Below, one piece after another: positions 32,696 through 46,300 of a DNA stretch of 64,000 bases. This stretch comes from Nepenthes gracilis (lineage: Eukaryota; Streptophyta; Magnoliopsida; Caryophyllales; Nepenthaceae). The notes under the pieces are model-generated. The model worked only from the letters and a program-made list of their open reading frames with translations. It had not been told where the DNA came from and searched no databases. The first letter of the stretch is position 1; the number at the start of each line of letters is the position of its first letter. The stretch covers positions 14,157,299 through 14,221,298 of the forward strand of contig BSYO01000009.1 of assembly GCA_033239525.1 (NCBI GenBank), given 5' to 3'. A program made the translations under genes and the position numbers.

Positions 32696-35600
32696 ATGGA
32701 TGCTGAAGTTTCACGTCCTAACCACCTTTGGGGAATTTTCAATGGTCTACTTCCTACTGTAATACCTACTCTTCTTATTTCAATTGGATATATTGACCCA
32801 GGAAAATGGGCTGCATTTATTGACGGTGGTGCCCGTTTTGGTGGTGATCTGGTAGCTTTTGTGCTAGTCTTTAACCTGATGGCTATTTTATGTCAGTATT
32901 TATCAGCTCATATTGGTGTGGTCAGCGGCAGAAATCTTGCTCAGGTGTTCCTTGTGTTCTAAATTTGTCTTTTTAATTTTGTTTGAGGAGCCTCTTTTTC
33001 TTTCTTTTTTTTTTTTTTTTAAAGCAAGGCTCTTTCATTCTTATTCTTTCATCTTTTTTTTTTCTTTTTATTTTATTTTATTTTTTGTTGTTATCCCTAC
33101 ATTCATATTTTTTAAGTGAAACTTTGAAATTGATGTTTGGTTGGCATAAGGTGATACATTTGTTGTCTTACCCTGATTTACCTGTCAGTCGGATTAAATT
33201 CACTTAGCTTTACGTAGTTTCGGTTTGCTTTTCTTTTGCCGTGTTACAACAACTTATTTATGCCTTATCATATCATCTGAGTTGTGAATTAGTCAATAAT
33301 ATCCATGAATGAAAAAACCAATCTTAGTGGAAGTAGTAATTGCTACCTCTCTCTCTCTCTCTCTGTGGACAATTCCTTGTGTGCTTCTAGTATACTTCAG
33401 ATTGTGTTTATGAATTTTACACTAATGAATTTATGGAGCTTATATGTCCAATTTTGATCTCATTTATTTTTCCTTTTGTGGTTCTGAAGATATGCTGTGA
33501 TGAGTATGACAAAAATACATCCATTTTTCTCGGAGTTCAAGCAGAGCTTTCCATTGTCTTATTGGATCTTACAATGGTAGTTATTTTGGCTTTCCTTTTA
33601 TTCTTCGGACCTGTTACTTGAGCCACTGTCTCAATACTTATTTTTTTTCTATTCTTGCATATAGCTCACTGCTGTGCTTATTGTACTAGGTTCTTGGTAT
33701 TGCGCAAGGACTTAACATGATCTTTAGGGTTGATTTGTTCAGTTCTGTCCTTTTGACTGCTCTGGAAGCTGTGTTATTTCCCCTTTTTTCCACCCTTCTG
33801 GTGAGCCTCTTCACTTGCATCTTTTGTCTGTGGCTTCAGCCACAATCTTGATTGCTATATGCTTGATACTTTGTCACGACAATCTCTCTTTCTCTCTCTC
33901 TATCTATATATCCATCTGTCTATCTATCTATCTCTGTCTATCTGTCATTTCCAGGTTAATTCCACGGTGAAGTTCCTAGTAATATGTACGGCAGGGCTGA
34001 TATTTCTTTGGTATGTACTTGGTATGCTGATTATTCATCCAGAGTTTTCAGTTCCTCCGAATAGTCTTCTATTGAAGTTCAGTGGGGAGAGGGCATTTGC
34101 TTTGATGAGTCTTTTAGGAGCAAGTATCATGCCTCACAATTTTTACCTCCATTCTTCTATTGTACAAGTATGTCGGCATCTCTCTCTTCTCTCTCTTTCC
34201 TATGTGTGTGCGCATGCGTGCATATGCATACATGCACTTGTGCGTTTTGATTTTTGTGGGATGATTCCTAAGTGTGCTGTGTTGTTACTCTGTTCTATTT
34301 CATTATGCTCGTTATTGCCATCTCGTTTATTTTACAAATGAATTTTATATCCTGCATTTCTGTGGCAAAACCAGCTAGACAGAGTTTAGCAAACAAGTTA
34401 GACAGAGTTTAGCTGATACACATTGAAGAAAATATTGTTTTGCACGCCTGGTGATTTTATCAGGATCTCTTTCATTCCTCAATGTTCATTTGTAGTGGTG
34501 GATCTACAAATTCATCTCGGTGCGGTCAATTTTTAAAGGAGCCATTTAAATGAAGAAATGAGGAAATTGAAATAAAATATTCACTCATGCTCTATATTAT
34601 CCAATCCCATGCTTCAAATTTTATGTGTTATCATGATAATGTGTAGGTATAGATTTTAGATGATTTCAATAAAATTCACCTTGTAAAAGCTGATTCAGTA
34701 TTATTCGTTTAAGCATTCTTTTCTAGTTCGATTAAGTTTACTTCAACTGAATTAGGTTCAATTTATGTTAATTAAAAATTGAAAAGAGGCAATGATTTTC
34801 ACATCTATTTGTTATTTACTCAAACTTTATGTCATGAACTTGTAAAATTTTCAAATATCTGAAACACAACATGACTTGTTATAAAAAAGCAATACAAGCA
34901 TAGCAAAAAAAATTAATTAAGAAATTACTTGAGAATGCTGGCTCTACCAAGATGTGTCAAAATATTCTCAACTTGTCTCTTTTTTCTCTTTTACTAGTTC
35001 ATTCTCAACTTTTTATTTCCCAATTTTATCTGGAACTTTTATTTTTAATTCTACTTTTATTTTAGGTAAAATTTCAGGCTAAATTGACCATATTCCAAAT
35101 TATATGTTAGTGCAAGTGATCTCAACAAACTCCTTAAAATTTGAAAAAAAAAAAACTGAAGTACATGTCTATTTTAAGAACTTTTTTATGTCACATGCAT
35201 ATCACATAACAAGAAAGGATGAATTTGGTTTCTTTTTTGAATAGTTCAAATTAGTACTGAAATGTAAGTTGAGGACAAAATTGGTATTTTTGTCTAGAAG
35301 AAGCACTTTCTGTGCTGAAGGGGGTTATTATAAATGATGAAATGCTTTAAATTAGTATTGCAACGCTCAATTCCTACCAAAAGAGGATAAAATACAAAAT
35401 AACAGTAGAAAAAATGTGACAGTCTTGCACTGTGATTAACCAATATTGTAAAATAGAACTCATTAAACCAAAATTATTAAGACCAATTACCTAAATCTCT
35501 TATTATTTTATTATATATTAGTAGTTTTTGTGGTGACATTTAACCCTACTAGCTAAAGGGTGGATTCCACCCCCTTTTTGTTTGTGGGCATTCCAGTCTT

Positions 35601-38600
35601 GATGATCTAAGCTCTAGTATCCAAGCACCTTTAACATCTGAGTGTGCTTTCATGCAAAACAGCCGGTGATTTTTGTGGTAGTTGGATTGTAAGATTGGCT
35701 ACATGTCTCACATAGGCATATACAGCAATTCTGTTGATTGGGACCTTTTCTTAATTCTTATTATTGTTGTCGACATTCAAGAACACCTTTTTTCTTTAAG
35801 TAAAGTTTTTTGGACTAATTGCAATCCTTACAGTGAAAATCAACATTGCGTATTCATAGTTTTACACATTTTTTCCATGTAGCTAGAGAGTGTGAACCCT
35901 GGAAGTAATTCCGAATGGACGAGGAAATCAGGGCATATGAGAACTTTGTCATCAACAATCACTTCTATTTTAATGTTTTAGTTAAATGCAAATTTTTTTC
36001 ATCGTAGATGGAGAAAGTTTGTGATATTTGGAAGTGTTCCAATTGGAAAAGAAATTGAAAATGGATGGTATAGTGCAGGATGCTCCCCCCATTGCTAATA
36101 TAGAGAGGGTCAACATGTACACTTACTTTCCCTTGCATTGCAAAGAAGCCGTTTTTGAGTTATAATAGAGCAATTTTATCATTCCCAAAGTTGTAGGATT
36201 GTAGCCTAGAAGGCAACAGAGGTACAGGATACTGAGCATGAGGTGTACTCTTACATTGATATGTAGTTTCTATGTTGCTTTAGATGTTTGCTTGCCTTAA
36301 AGTGCCTGTACATCAGATCCAGGGGTAGGGGGAAGAGCCATTTATTCTTCAATGAAAGGATGTTATTTTGGATTGCATTATCCAAATAGTTGCTTTGGAA
36401 TGCTTTATCCAAGTGTTTGTGGCAAGGATTAACTTAAAAGGGAGTTGTGAAGTGCTCTCAATACTTGGAATTCTTTTGGTTACTAGTCACTGTAAACAAC
36501 GTGTTTGTCGCTTTTGATTAGTTTTGATCTATAGAATCAATGTAATGTCCTATATCATTCATATGCCACAGCATAAAATGTTTCTGGAATCATGTTTTCT
36601 GAGTTTGTACATTCTTGTTGCAGCGGTATCAGGGGCCATGCGGTGTATCAAAGGGTTCATGGTCGTATGACAATTTTTTTGCTATTGTTACCATATTTGG
36701 TGGCATCTTCCTTGTAAACTATGTACTGATGAATTCAGCTGCCAATATATTTAACAGTACAGATATCGGTTTGCTCACCTTTCATGATGCAATGTCCCTA
36801 ATGGATCAGGTTAGTATTGAAGATTAATGACTATGATTGATGTTGTTCGGTTTATACTTTATTCATATTAATTCAGTTTCATGTCTCCAAAATTCTATGC
36901 AGGCATTCAGGAGTCCCATAGGAGCCTTTGCCTTTTTTGTAGTTATGTCTTTGGCCAATCACATCTCTGTATTGTCCTGGAAATTTGGTGAAGAAGATGG
37001 ACGAACTATCTTGCATGAGTTCTTTGGAGTGTTCCTTCCAGGGTGGCTTCATTGTGTTACAGTTAGAATTTTGGCCATTATACCTGCACTGTATTGTCTG
37101 TGGCAATCTGGAGCTGAAGGGATGTATCAAATGCTAATATTTACCCAGGTTGTAATGGCTCTTCTTCTGCCATCTTCTGTGATTCCTCTTTTCCGAGTTG
37201 CCTCATCGAGGCCAATAATGGGTGTGCACAAAATGTCTCCAGCTGTAGAGTTTGTAGCCCTCATGACATTATTTGGCATGATTGGATTGAAGATTATATT
37301 TGTAGTGGAGATGATATTCGGGGATAGTGATTGGGTGGGTAATCTGCGCTGGACTATGGTGAATAATGTGTTTTGCGCCTTACATTTTCTCCTCGTCATG
37401 GCCTGTATCTCACTTTGTTTTATGCTTTGGCTGGCAGCCACCCCACTGAAATCTGCAAGTGGTAGGCTAGATTGTCAGCCATGGTATTTGGATGTACAAC
37501 GAGATGTAACCGAATCATTTACTGAGGGGGAGGGAAATGATGTGATTGAAACTGCATATTATGAAGAGGAGCCTATTCAACAGCAAGATGCTGTACCAAC
37601 TTTTGAGGAATCTTTGGGTAGTCATTCCAACATACCAGTTCCAGAGTGTGAGCTTCATTTGCCTGAAACAATTCTAGATACTGATAAAGAGCCTTATTTG
37701 GCTGCCATTGAAGAAAAATGTGCTGTTGAGATGTCTACTAGCTCAAAACAATGCCATCTGGAGCAATCCACTTCCCAAGTTGAGTCTGTTCCACTCTCGA
37801 ATGAACTTGATGGCACTTCTGCTGTTCATTCTCTTTCTGTCAGCACCTTGAAAATTGAAGAGACTGACCTAGTTGAAAAAACTCTTGGCGTAGAGGGTGA
37901 CTCAACTATTGAGAAGGACCATGAAGAGGGAGATAGTTGGGAACATGAAGGTTCATCCAAAGGAGAGACTGGAGTTGGCCACCCTGTGATGTCGGAGGGT
38001 CTGGGATCATCTAGAAGCCTTAGTGGGAAAAGTGATGAAGGTGGGAATGGTGCTGGAAGTCTTTCAAGATTGTCTGGGTTGGGCCGTGCGGCACGCCGTC
38101 AGTTGGCTGCTGCCCTTGATGAATTTTGGGGACAGCTATATGATTTCCATGGACAAATAACCAAAGAAGCAAAAGCTAAAAAGCTAGATTTGTTGCTTGG
38201 TGTGGACTCTAAGGCCTTCCAATCTTTAGTTAAGGCAGATTCTGGTGGGAAGTTCCAGTCAGTTGAATCTTCGATGAGCTCTAGCTTGTATGATTCTCCA
38301 AATCAGCAGAGGTTGCAAAGTGGTATGGAGTCTGCATATGGGGTTCAGAGAGGATCTCCCTCATTATGGTCCCACCACAGTCAATTGTTGGATGCATTTG
38401 TGCAGGGCCCCAGCATCAATGCTGCCATTGCTGGTGAGAGGCGATACTCGAGTTTACGTATTCCACCAATTTCAGATGGCTTGGACTATCAGCCAGTTAC
38501 AGTACCTGGTTATCAGTTAGCATCGTATGCTGGTAGAATAGCCAAGAGCCGACTTGATTATATGAAGGATCAACTGGATTCTGCACCTCAAAAGCCACCT

Positions 38601-41600
38601 ACTCTTGGCCCAACCAACTATGAAGATCCTCGTTCTTTCACTGTAAGGCAAATGCCAACAGCTGGATTCACCTCTATGCAACCACCTGGGTTTCAGAACC
38701 GTGCAGTGTCAAGAACTAACCCCATGAACTCTGATAAATCTTATTATGATCTTTTCTCACCTGAACCTGCTGCTCATATGAGAAATGAAAACAATACCAA
38801 GAAGTATCACAGTTTGCCTGACATTTCAGGACTCTCTCTACCCCTTCGCAATCTATATTCATCTGATACGAGTTCTATATGGGCCACCTCTACACCCCCC
38901 ATGACATTTGGTTCAGCAGTTGGTCGGAGAACATGTGAACAATCCTTGTATCCCAGTATTGGACCAAGTGAAAGAGTTCCACTCACCATCGATGAACACT
39001 CTCCATCATCTTCCATTAGACATGCATTGGAATCACGGTTGAATTTGGGATCCAGCACTAATTCCTTGTGGTCTAAGCAGCCTTTTGAGCAGTTTGGTGT
39101 TGCTAATAAAATTTCCTGTGTTGGAACTGAAGGAGCTGGAGATGGGACTAAATTGGCTTCTGAAGAACCCACTTCTATGGCTGATGTGGAAAGAAAGCTT
39201 CTTCAATCAATGAGACACTGCATTTTAAAGCTCTTGAAATTGGAAGGGTCAGATTGGTTATTTAGGCAGAACGATGGTCTAGATGAGGAACTGATTGATC
39301 ATGTCGCTGCAAGAGAGAGATTTGTTTATGAAGCTGAATCTAGAGACATGAAACAAGGAACTCATATTGCTGACTCTCAGCACTTAATTTCAGATGGAAA
39401 GTCTGGTTTGGCAGTGAAGGTTGATGAAGCAGGCCCTGAAGGAAATTTGGTTACCTCCGTTCCTCAATGTGGGGAAACCTGTGTTTGGAAAGTGGATATT
39501 ATAGTGAGCTTTGCAGTATTTTGCATCCATCGAATCCTGGAACTTTCACTCATGGAAAGTCGTCCCGAACTGTGGGGAAAATACACTTACGTGCTTAACC
39601 GTCTTCAGGTAACTCTGCTAAACATTTTGGTTCTATGTTTTTGTGATGTCATCTTCCAATAAGTTTAACTTCTTCGATAAAATATAGGTTCTCTTTATTT
39701 AACATGTTGACTAGTCATTCACAATTATTGATGCCTCATATATGGTTGATAATGGCACTAATGCATATCATGCATTAATATTCAAGAAGACTTTTGACTA
39801 CTGGTTTTGTAAGCATGCCTTGCTATGATAATTCTCATCACCGGTTGGGGGGGCTCCTAGGTTGATACTTGAATAGATCCTTGACTTTGCATCAGGTTCT
39901 GGTTAAAAAGCCAATGTGCATGTTTGTTTATTGAGCAATTGGGGAAGAGGTTTTTGAAAGGACAATGAGTATGGGCCAAGGATTATATATCTAATAAAAG
40001 GAGATTTAGCAACTTAAAAGTGTGGTTATATTGCAAAATATTGATGTGAGTTGCTAAATGATTGAAATGATAGCTTACAATTAATAAATGGAATGTCTTA
40101 TATCCTTTGAAAAACATAAATATGTTGCTGATATTTTGCGAAATACCGGAAGTTTTAAACCCTTGGTATCTGCCAAGCTTTTCCTTAAAATTCAGTGTGC
40201 GTTTCTTCTTACCTAAAGGAAAGGCAACTTTACTCAACAAGAAAAAGGAAAGAAAAAAGGGTAGTCAATGTGAGAACATTTTCCCCCCATGTATAAACTC
40301 TCTCTCCTTTGCAGTAAAAAGCAGTTATACGCATCACTAAACAAATACTAGGCCAGCAAGCTTTGCAGGGTTACCAATTGAACATCTCAGCTTCCTTTTC
40401 CTTTAGCTGTTCGTCTTCTAACTTATTTCTTTCTCACTCTGTATATATTATATTTGTTTCTGCTAAAGAAAGGGAAGGCTTGGGGCATGTTTGGGAGTTG
40501 TAGAAGAATGAGATTATATTGTAGAAAAAATTTATTGAAAGCAAAAAAAAAAAAAAAAACCTGGAAAATTTGTTTATTTTTCAATTGTAGAACTGAAAAA
40601 AATAATTTTTTTTTAACTCTATTGAGTTCAAAAACTTAGAAAATATTGCAATGATATTTTTCAAAATTTTCCACTGGTCATTATGAGGGATTTTCCACTT
40701 CCCACCATTTTCTAAATTTAGATTATATCCAAGTCGTTTGGAAATTTGAAGACAAAAACATTGTTCTATAAACTCATAAATAAAAATATATAGTGAACAA
40801 AAATATTAAAATTTATATTAAGAGAATTTAATTTAATTTTTTAATCAATTTGTTTGTGTTTTTAATCTTTTTTTCGTAATAATATCTATAAAATTTGAAT
40901 ATTTAATACTTGTAAATGACAATTTTTTTATCCATTGAAAAGTACAGTAATGCTAGCGGATATGAGAAGCTGAAAGTGTGGTTCTCTCAATGGCAATAAG
41001 CTTACCTTCTAATGCTTCCTTCCACTTTGTAAAGTTTATCATATGTACATCATTAATTCAAAATAATATATATACTAGTTATGTTGTTAATAATTTAAAG
41101 GAGCCTAATTATTAAGAAGTGTGTTACTAATTATCACAATGACTGACTTGTTGATAACTAGCTATCATAGATGAGGTTGTAACTTAATTGAGTACAATTA
41201 TACTGGACTTGTTAATTTGATACACTCAAAATTGGACTCAAGGTAGGCTCATTAACTTCACAATTAAGTTTATATGGGAAGATCTTAACCTTCCAACCAA
41301 TCTATCACAAATTGAGTTGGAGTAGTTTAAAAGCCCAAAATTATATGCCAATTGATAATGACTTGCTGACCTTTATTAATAAATATCAATTTATTAAACG
41401 AATACATTTCTAGTATAAATAAATACGCAAAAAAAAAAAAAAAAGGGAAAACAAAAAAGTAGTTGTCCACTATGAAAAGGGCCCTAGTATGTAGGGCTCT
41501 AACATTGCCAAGTTTGGGAAGTCGTGGATATGGACAACCTTTTTGTTCCCATATTGTGGATATTTGACGGTCACCTTCAGAAATTTCCTCCTTTTGTCTA

Positions 41601-41975
41601 TTTGACGGCAACAGCAATAACGTCATAGTCTGTGTTGAATATCAGGGTGCTATTGATCTGGCATTTTTCAAGCCACGCATTCCGACGGCCCCCTGCTTCT
41701 GCCTTCAAATTCCAGCTGCATATCGGCAGAGGTCTAGTCCACCCATTTCAAACGGAATGCCGCCTCCACTCATGAGACCAGTCAGGGGTAAGTTCACTAC
41801 GGCTGCAATGCTCTTAGAGATTAGCAAGGACGTTGAGACTGCGATTTCTTGTCGGAAGGGTCGCTCGGGCACTGCAGCGGGTGACGTGGCTTTCCCAAAA
41901 GGAAAAGAGAATCTGGCTTCTGTCCTCAAACGCTACAAACGCCGCTTATCCAGCAAACCAGTGGGGACAAATTGA
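32696..41975 (+). CDS. EIN2: EIN2, ethylene-insensitive 2 (seven coding exons, 1293 residues)
   Basis: EIN2 is the central ER-membrane component of ethylene signalling. Without ethylene it is phosphorylated by CTR1. With ethylene its C-terminal part is released, represses EBF mRNAs and enters the nucleus to activate EIN3. Coding exons: 32696-32944, 33490-33576, 33690-33800, 33955-34167, 36624-36809, 36903-39608 and 41646-41975. All six introns are GT-AG and fall between codons. The 1293 residues compare with 1294 in Arabidopsis. Residues 1 to about 467 form the NRAMP-like membrane domain, with GYIDPGKW near the start and ending [12 protein letters not shown]. Residues about 660-710 hold the conserved [16 protein letters not shown] and [12 protein letters not shown] block, in the region where Arabidopsis has a CTR1-target serine. 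The last exon has [20 protein letters not shown] and the nuclear signal [11 protein letters not shown] at 1278-1288. No stop or frameshift was found, so the gene looks functional. The ATG at 32696 gives MDAEVSRPN, in line with other EIN2 starts. Confidence 0.96.
33347..33364 (+). repeat. (CT)n microsatellite in EIN2 intron 1
   Basis: About nine CT units in intron 1, roughly 125 bp before exon 2. It is probably length-variable and useful as a marker. No function is implied. Confidence 0.8.
33882..33946 (+). repeat. CT / CTAT microsatellite next to the EIN2 exon 4 acceptor
   Basis: CTCT runs pass into TATC and TCTG repeats, ending eight bases before the acceptor CAG at 33952-33954. It serves as the polypyrimidine tract of intron 3, so its length could affect splicing of exon 4. 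Confidence 0.75.
34168..36623 (+). other. EIN2 intron 4 (2456 bp)
   Basis: A GTATGT donor and TTGTTGCAG acceptor bound this long intron. It contains a short CTCT/GCATGCGTGCATATGCATAC repeat at 34180-34240. A possible old insertion runs from about 34495 (GTGGTGGATCTAC) to 35570 (GGTGGATTCCACCCC); its interior is AT-rich and non-coding. No gene inside was recognised. Confidence 0.7.
39609..41645 (+). other. EIN2 intron 6 (2037 bp)
   Basis: This intron separates the large exon 6 from the last exon. It starts GTAACT and ends ATATCAG. It is AT-rich with poly(A) tracts at 40543-40559 and 41430-41444. No coding sequence or recognisable transposon ends were seen. Confidence 0.75.
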
Positions 41976-44900
41976 TAGAGGGTCAGGTGCTTGCACTCTT
42001 CTAACAGCATCACCTTGCAGATCATAGCGGCAGTTATTGAAGAGGTCAGCGTTTTTTTTTTTTTTTTTTAAAGGCCTTTGAAATCTGGAAGCAGTTCATT
42101 CTTTTGGTCATGGGTAATCGGTTGTTTCGGGGCAGCTACCTCCTCCCTCATACTCTCCCTTCTCATATACACATGATTTTTGGAGTCTTGCTGCAAACGT
42201 TTGCTTTATGTATGTTGTGTACACACAAGAACACTACGAAAATGTTGCTTGGTATGTAATTGCAGCAGCAAAATGAAAGCAGATGGGTTGAAAGGTGGGT
42301 AAAATTGTTAGTTGTCGAATAACTAGATGATCCTTCTTACATGCAGAAAGGTTATAATTAAATTTTTGTGGAGGGCAGTCACAAAATATGTTTGAGCTCC
42401 TTGAATGTGAAATGCTGATACCAGTATTGTAGACTCTGCTAATCCCCTGTTTGTTTGTTGTGTTGCATCTAATCTGGTCGGACTACAGAAAAATTAACTT
42501 TTTGATGAATAGTAGATAGATTATCTCCTGTACCTAGAGTCTTTCTAGATTAGATATGGTTGCCTCACCCTGACAGACCCGGCTCAAGGAATTAACAAAT
42601 GTGATTGTAACTGCCTAAGCATTTTCTTTAATTAGTTGAGCTTGGAGTTTACTGGTTGATGAGTTTTCTTATTTATTGTTAATAGAAGTGGATTTGGAGG
42701 TGTGTTGATAGAAAATAATGTGTTGGGTACGTAAAATGAGCTGATGGGAAAACATTCTCAGGGGCCTCCAATGTCGTAGATGAAAGCACTCTCCGGTTTG
42801 CAAGAATATATTGGCCTCATTATTATTAGCATGGGATGATTTTCTGATCCCTGCTTCATGCTGGCAAGAGCCTCGTGTTGGAAAACAAACTTTGAAATGA
42901 CCTGCAATCTGAAGAAAATTGAAAGCCAAAAAAAAAAAAAAGTGTTATATATGATGGGTTTGGGTCAAAATCAGGTCCAGACCGTGGATTAATTAGGCCA
43001 GGTTTCCGTTGGGTCCGTGTTAACTTGAGAAGATCCGTTCAATCCATCGAGTCTTCAGTTTTAACCCCGAGCAAGACCCCACATGAACTGAAAAGCCGCA
43101 CCTCATATTTGGCGTTTCATGAATGTTTGATGATATATGATTTGATGGTAGAATGTGGCAACTTTCTATTAGGAGCTGCTCTTGTTTCCGGCGAATCAGG
43201 AAGATTTAGTATTTCTTAGCTGTGTTTTACTAAATGTTTTGCCGGGCGATAATTTATCTATAGCCTTCTCTCCGTCATTGGGCTTTATATGAAAAAACTA
43301 AATAGGCTGTGCACATAAAGAGTCGGCTGTAATTGAGTGACATAAGTAGCAATTTTCTTCTTAGTTTATGTATTGTATGCAAGTCATATTAAATGTATGG
43401 GCAATTTTTAGTTTAAAGAGTTGGATTTACCTAATGATGACTTATTTGTGGACATGGTTTGGGAGAGGAAACTTTTCTGTCATGTGGTTCATCAACGTCT
43501 TTCTTAGAAGCATGCTAGATGTCTGATATTTTGCACACGCTGTGAACTCAATAAATTTAAAGAAGAATAAAGTTCCAGAACCTGTTCCGTTTTGCACTCC
43601 GTTTAATGTTGTTAATGGGTTAATCCAAGCTAGGTGTTTTGCTAATATTAGATGGCATGTCAGATTTAGGTTAACGTGTCTGACTGACGTAGTAGTCCTG
43701 GTTCGGCATATTGATAACCTCAACGAATAGGGTTGGGTTTATGTCTGGATAGCTCACGTAGTCTCCACTGCTAATGCAATTTAGATTATTTTGGTTCTAA
43801 CTAGAGACTCTCTTGTATCATCAATGAGAAAGCCGAATGGATTCGGGCCGACGGCTGAATAGCTTCTCTGAAGCAAAACGATTTACCTGTGTCCTTTCAG
43901 GCATTTTGAAATAAGGTGTCATTTGAAGTTCCCAGGTCAACTTAACTGGAGGAAGGGGAAACTGAAATAAATATATGACAAATGTATTTGAAGAACACAG
44001 CCTTGTTTCTGTGTGACGACCGTATCTCCTCCTTTCGCCCTGCTGCAGGATTGGCATGGACTCCGAGAATAGCTTCACAAAATCGAGACAATGCACATGA
44101 TAATGAAGTTTGATGTTTGTTACCTCGTCAGGCTCATCACCTTTTGAAATGTTTTTGTAAAATATATTGAATAGCACTTACGTTGAGGTTGTAATAAATG
44201 CCATGTTAGCACTGAACAGGGAGGAAGGGAAAAAAATGTGCCGCTGTTATCAACGTTTGGAATACTAATATTATTTGTCGAGTGAAGATGCCTACAAAAA
44301 CCGATGGGACCGTGGATTGTCGTGTATGCTGCTGCTAAATTATCATAGTACTACTTGGGTTGGTTTGTTATGGAATGAATAAATTATCCGAAGCTGTAAC
44401 AACTATGCAATTATTGAATATTTTTTTTTTTCTTAAAAATGTTATTATTACTATTATTATTTTTGTATATGAAATTTGATTGGTTGTCAAATATATCGTG
44501 ACTGTACATTTCCTAATAATTAATGGGTTTCAAAGGGAAAGGGAGACCTCAAACTAGATAGACTACCTCAAAAAGACGATGAGGAAGGAGCTCACAACAT
44601 TTTATTCTTATTCAACATTCTAGACCACATGTAGGCTCACTAATTTTTTTAGCCTTTCTTACCACAATAGCCCCCATGCCAATGCTCTTATATCTTTTTA
44701 GTCGATGTTATAATAGCCTTTCTGTCCCATATTTACTTAACATTATTATGGTAGTTAATATAAACTCGTTTGTTATTGATTTTTTGATTGAGTATTTTAT
44801 TATTGATACAGTGATACTTTAAATTGATTAAACTGTTACGATAAATACTGTAAGCTTTACTAATATGCTGGGGTTGTTAAACCAGTACAGTGATGTACGC

Positions 44901-44980
44901 TCTATCGTGGGATCAAACCAACAATTATTTTCCACGGTTTGGCGTATGTTTTGACAGTATCGTATAATAATACGTGAGGC
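41976..44980. other. EIN2 3' flank and intergenic DNA, nothing recognised
   Basis: The first few hundred bases should include the EIN2 3' untranslated region; I could not place a polyadenylation signal with confidence. A T20 tract lies at 42051-42070. The rest has only short unrelated open frames on both strands and no domain I recognise. Confidence 0.5.
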
Positions 44981-44984
44981 TCCT

Positions 44985-45230
44985 TAAATTAAATAGACGG
45001 CAAAGAAACGCGAGGTATAAATTAGGGTTCGTTTTCCGATTGTCTGGCTGGTTACCATCCATCCAGCCGTCCGTCGTCACGCTCTCCCCCTCCGTGGGAT
45101 CTTCCTGAACTCCTCCCTTCTCCCTCCCTCGAGCCAAAACACCAGAAAACGTCACACATGAGAGGCTTTTCTGAGGATTGGCACTAACAGGTATGTGATC
45201 ATACTCAAAATCCACTTCTTGCATAATACT
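44985..45230 (+). promoter_or_regulatory. Promoter-like and 5'-leader-like stretch
   Basis: TATAAATTAGGG at about 45017 is followed by a CT- and GC-rich stretch (CTCTCCCCCTCCGTGGG, CTCCTCCCTTCTCCCTCCC), then an ATG with an eight-codon frame and a donor-like AG|GTATGT at about 45190. This resembles a plant core promoter and leader, but no coding exon follows that I can recognise. It may be the truncated start of a gene cut off by the retrotransposon nest, or an untranslated RNA. Confidence 0.3.
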
Positions 45231-46300
45231 GATGGGATAATTTATTCAACAGATTTCTTCTGGTAACAGGGACTCGGTGATCGACTCATTTTTCGTTTTA
45301 ATCATCAGTATTTCTTGTTTCGTTATAAACATGAAATAATAGCTTCGTTATGAATATGACACAGTAGCAAATAGGAATTCCCAGTCTTAAGTTTTGAGAA
45401 CTTAACCTTTCCATCCGTCAAATTATTTCTCAATTCGTCCCTTAATCGGATGAGTTTTCTTCCACTGTTTTCAGAATTAGCGTTTGTCAACGATTCCTAT
45501 ATCCGTCAACCTAGAATCCTCGATCAGTATGTGTACGTTGACCGGTTGCTATTGTCGATGGTACTCTTATCTCTCCCGATGATTTATTTATGGGTTCCTT
45601 TTCATGTTCTAGACAAGATTATTGACCTACAGCCCTCTTAGCCCTATAATTATGATCATCCAGATGATGACCCACCAAACGTAGCAATCTCAAACCCTCC
45701 AGTATTTGCTATGTGATTAAATGGGGCCATACAATACACTCGCCTTGTGAATTACATGTTGGTGCACCGTGCTGTTCCATCCCGGAGTGAACATTGAGAA
45801 CTTCTCTTAGCAGAGTGCTGGAGATGATTTGCTAGAAGGTTGCACTCATGTTGTGAACCGAAGGAGCTGAGTGATGGGGACTTCCCCTATGTCTCATTGC
45901 AGTTGATGCTCAAATAAGATACCTTTTTGGCCCATGGTTGGCCAAATGAGTCAAACGCTATTTGTGCGATAAGTTGGGGTTGCCTCTTCTTTTAACTTTC
46001 ATAACAAGAAGGACTAAACTGCAGGTACTAAATATTTGTACCTAATTGGAGTGTAACTTGGGATGTTGCTTCCTTTGCTGCCAAACAGCCGATCCACCAT
46101 CTTATTTTTGTCTCTTCGTCCTAAGTGAATAAAAATGCTAGTTACTAAGGACAAACGACATAAGGTTGCAATTGCATTGAAAAGAATGGATTGATTAGGT
46201 AACAATAACTTGTACTTATGGCTCAATTCCCACCGTCCATAGCCAAGATAGAGTTGCTAGGTTTGGATTGGTGAACATTGAGACTTTATTGTATTGACTC
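45231..46300. other. Unassigned intergenic stretch
   Basis: Sequence of ordinary base composition with a few short open frames (for example 45450-45641) but no family that I recognise. It lies between the promoter-like stretch and the old copia element. Confidence 0.4.

Noticed and set aside
32983..33207. Phe/Leu-rich frame in EIN2 intron 1
   Set aside because: It is a T-rich intron stretch; the EIN2 splice sites around it are clear and no membrane protein is implied.
43442..44177. Candidate small genes downstream of EIN2 (93 and 118 codons)
   Set aside because: No recognisable domain, no promoter or splice context, and equally long frames occur on the other strand.
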